A stretch of DNA of 45,000 bases from Mesostigma viride (lineage: Eukaryota; Streptophyta; Mesostigmatophyceae; Mesostigmatales; Mesostigmataceae). Of the stretch, positions 42,901 through 45,000 are shown piece after piece (positions within the stretch are counted from its first letter, which is position 1; each line of letters opens with the position of its first letter). The stretch covers positions 35,001 to 80,000 of the forward strand of contig RPFO01000488.1 of the NCBI GenBank assembly GCA_009746045.1, given 5' to 3'. Position numbers and translations under genes: made by a program. Under the pieces are notes generated by a model. It was not told the DNA's origin. It saw only the letters and a program-made list of their open reading frames with translations, and made no database searches.

Positions 42901-45000
42901 GCGCGTTGCAGCAGGTTAAATGGGGTGGGGGACAGGGGAGAAGGTTAGGACAAGGGAGAAAGCCATCACCAGGCAGGGGGCGGTGCCTCAAGGACCGTGC
43001 GGGGGGCAGTGCCTCAAGGACCGTGCCCCACCCAGTAGGGACGGTGGCTTGGAACGGCACTCGAGTGCAACAGGCTGTGCACTCTCGGTCTTTACGGTAA
43101 CACATCCATGGGCCCGGACAGTAAAGAGTCACCCAAAGAGGCAAGCGGCACGCTGTGGCAGCGCTCATGGGCCAGGCAGGCGGTCACTGTTGGCTGCGGT
43201 ACTTCAACGCGCGTGCGGCGTCTTTGGTGCGCCATTCGCGTTGAGGTTTTAGGGTGAGGGCAGCACGCTGGGGGATGTTTGGGTGAAGGCAAACGTGTGT
43301 GGGTGCGTGGGTCTTGGTGCGCAGCATGCATGTCTGACGTGTGCCCACAGCGGTGCGAGGTGACAGATGCCAGCATGCATGCTTATCGGCGCTGGCGACA
43401 TGGTGTCTCCTTGCTGGGTGGGGAACGCACGCACCATGGCCATTCACCACGGCCAACTGCACCATGACGCCACGCTGTATCGTGCATAGCGCGGCTTGCG
43501 CGATGCGCGATGCAAGCTGCATGATGCTGCATGATGCTACATCTGCGCGGTGGCCTGCGCGCGGGGCGTGGGATGATGAGCTGCGTCCAAGGCATCAGGA
43601 GGCAAGGGTCATGGTGCTTTCACACAGGTTGCAGCTGCCAGCTCGTGGGCTTGCGTCTGCGTGCCGAGTCGGATCATGAGTGTGTTTCCCCTTGTGGGTG
43701 AGGGTGCCTTGCCCCCGTGTTGAGCCCCGGAGCTTGCGACTCGTGCTTGATCCTTTTCGTACCCCCAGCTTTGACCCCTCACGCTTAGACACGCCTCCTG
43801 AACCTTGCTGCTTACCCACCCTAGGCTTGCCCCCCTCCCCTGCTCTAACCCCCTTGCTTGCTGGTTTGTGTCGCTGCAGATGCCAGGCGCAGGTCTGGCG
43901 ACTGTCTGGTGGTTGGGCGTGTTTGCGGACGTGGACCCCGACGTTACCACACTCACGCACATGACGCGCCACGTGGTGAGTGGATGCTGGTAGTGCTGCG
44001 CCGGTCGCCGGATGTTTTAGATGGGGGGGTGGGCCATCGGCAACATGCATGACGGATGTAGCAAGGTGATGCATCGCATGCTGTCGTTTTCTTGTTGAGT
44101 TCAGCTGTCGCGAGTTGCACATGACAGCCACCCGTTTGATTCTCCTTTCAGCCAACCATGTAAGGTTTCCCCGCCGGCACGGTACTTGGTTGGACCGGCT
44201 GCATCGCCAGGTGGCAGCGCGCCGGGATCTCACACGGGTGACTGGGTTGCTGTTCTCACCCGACTTGGTTCATTGCGACGCTTCTGAGCGCGCCGCCTGC
44301 CGCTGTGGGGCCACCGCTGTGTGTAGCAAGTCTGCAAGCAGCATGCTAGCGCCTCTGCCCACATCTCCCTTGGAGATGCCATGCCCGGCCATGCCCAGCC
44401 GTGCCTGTCTGTGCCTAGGTGGGAAGAAGGGCGGGAGGATGTCACGTCTGGTACAGGCACGGGGCGTGTGCACCAAGGCCATGGGTGGGGGGCCGGCGCA
44501 TGGTTTGGGCGTAAGGTATGGGCACTAGGGTTTTGCTTCAGACCGTAACCATCGTTCATGCGTGGTGGTATGCTGCCTGTTCACGCCTCCCTCCCCCCTT
44601 CCCTCGCAGGTGCACCGCGCCTGGGAGTTCCGTGCCTACGCCATCGGCTCCGCCTACATGTGCCGTGACGACGCCGGCGGCACAAAACCCCCCGCGCTGT
44701 CGCCCTCGGTGACCACGCGCGCGCTGTGCCAGCCGAGGGCAGCCCCTGTGGCACTGGTGGGGGCGGTGGCCCCGATGGTTAACCGCTCGCTGGCTGAGGG
44801 GGAGTTGCTGACGAATGTTAGCGCGTCAACAACTCCGGCGGCCGCGCTGACCGCGTCGCCTCCCCCTGTGGAATCCCCCACGCCACAAGCTGCGCCGCCC
44901 ATCAATCAAAGCCCTCCACCGCCAACAACGGCACCACCGCCGCAGCCGCCACCGCCTAGTGTATCGCCGTCCCCACCACCAGGGGCGCCCCCTTCACCTC
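39958..45000 (+). CDS. Secreted PPC-like-domain protein with Pro-rich tail (partial, runs off the right edge)
   Basis: Proposed exons: 39958-40123, 40331-40392, 41826-41898, 42739-42845, 43880-43975 and 44610 to beyond 45000. All introns are GT-AG with matching phases (1, 0, 1, 0, 0). Residues 1-19 form a clear signal peptide (MRTFTLLVLTCIPLLVSA); an in-frame ATG at 39871 would spoil it. The mature start reads GAFNHRFVSFEVPADSGILS, then LCLRQGGPLLPSPD and later VWWLGVFADVD. This pattern (F-x-F-x-VP-x-D-x-G-x-L, L-x-LR-x-G-x-P-x-P, WxLGVFA) is what PPC-type beta-sandwich domains look like in secreted proteins; the family call is inference. Exon 6 has Cys residues near AYMC, then NRS and NVS sequons, then a SPPP/PPPPP-rich run open to the edge, resembling hydroxyproline-rich wall glycoproteins. 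An additional exon in the long second intron cannot be excluded. Confidence 0.6.
40853..41035. repeat. Minisatellite, about 39-bp unit, 4-5 copies, in intron 2 of the PPC-like gene
   Basis: The unit GGCATCCGCTTTGTATCCC plus TTTGTTTCCTTTTTATTC, with starts at 40853 and 40892 and diverged units after. Confidence 0.9.
41185..41275. repeat. Dispersed repeat D, copy 2
   Basis: Same orientation as 20640-20745: GTGGGTGAACCCTGGGTATGC, CCTCAGGCTCGGGAGAGGCC, ACTCTCCCAA. Confidence 0.8.
42285..42375. repeat. (CCAAGGGGAGGG)n-like purine repeat in intron 3 of the PPC-like gene
   Basis: Short, imperfect units of GGGGAGGGCCAA and AAGGGGAGGGC, G-rich on the sense strand. Confidence 0.8.

Overview
This is a eukaryotic nuclear window, most likely from a flagellated green alga (chlorophyte or prasinophyte-like). 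The reasons are: genes split by GT-AG introns whose phases agree across every junction I traced; a ciliary PG-rich (SHIPPO) protein; a sialyltransferase-like GT29 enzyme; a secreted protein with an SPPP-rich, wall-glycoprotein-like tail; GC-rich exons; and many minisatellites and G-rich simple repeats. Species assignment is inference. No prokaryotic features are present.

Five protein genes can be supported. (1) A GT29 sialyltransferase-like type II Golgi enzyme, minus strand, one exon, 7678-8781. (2) An unrecognised 354-aa secretory-pathway membrane protein, plus strand, six exons, 13997-19750. (3) A 555-aa SHIPPO/STPGR axonemal protein, minus strand, three exons, 29606-24986. (4) A 229-aa organelle-targeted protein with two ACT domains, plus strand, eight exons, 30842-36025, divergent from the SHIPPO gene across a 1.2-kb gap that holds a perfect 26-bp palindrome. 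(5) A secreted protein with a PPC-like (pre-peptidase C-terminal-like) beta-sandwich and a proline-rich tail, plus strand, 39958 to beyond the right edge. Genes 3 and 2 carry large minisatellites or a 1.1-kb (GGGA)n tract in introns, and the GT29 stop codon lies in the first unit of a 36-bp tandem array. These genes do not form an operon-like or pathway unit; they are independent housekeeping, ciliary and secretory genes.

The rest is dominated by mobile DNA. 20.9-24.1 kb is a nested retrotransposon site. An old minus-strand LINE reverse transcriptase (AFDTV, GVxQGC and YADD boxes in correct order) was split by a complete 1.96-kb element that encodes only an ORF1-type protein, has a (TTAA)n tail and is flanked by an 11-bp target-site duplication (TSD). 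A second, 5'-truncated retrocopy with a 12-bp TSD landed in the same reverse transcriptase. A decayed relative of the ORF1-only element lies at 1.65-3.57 kb. A short tRNA-derived (SINE-like) family has three copies with recognisable TSDs (4.25, 12.68 and 37.5 kb). At least four other dispersed repeat families recur. The left end (1-716) is a (GGGA)n/(GGGC)n purine tract.

The least described item is the ORF1-only (HAL1-like, 'half LINE') retrotransposon family, with two ORF1-bearing copies and two 3' fragments here.
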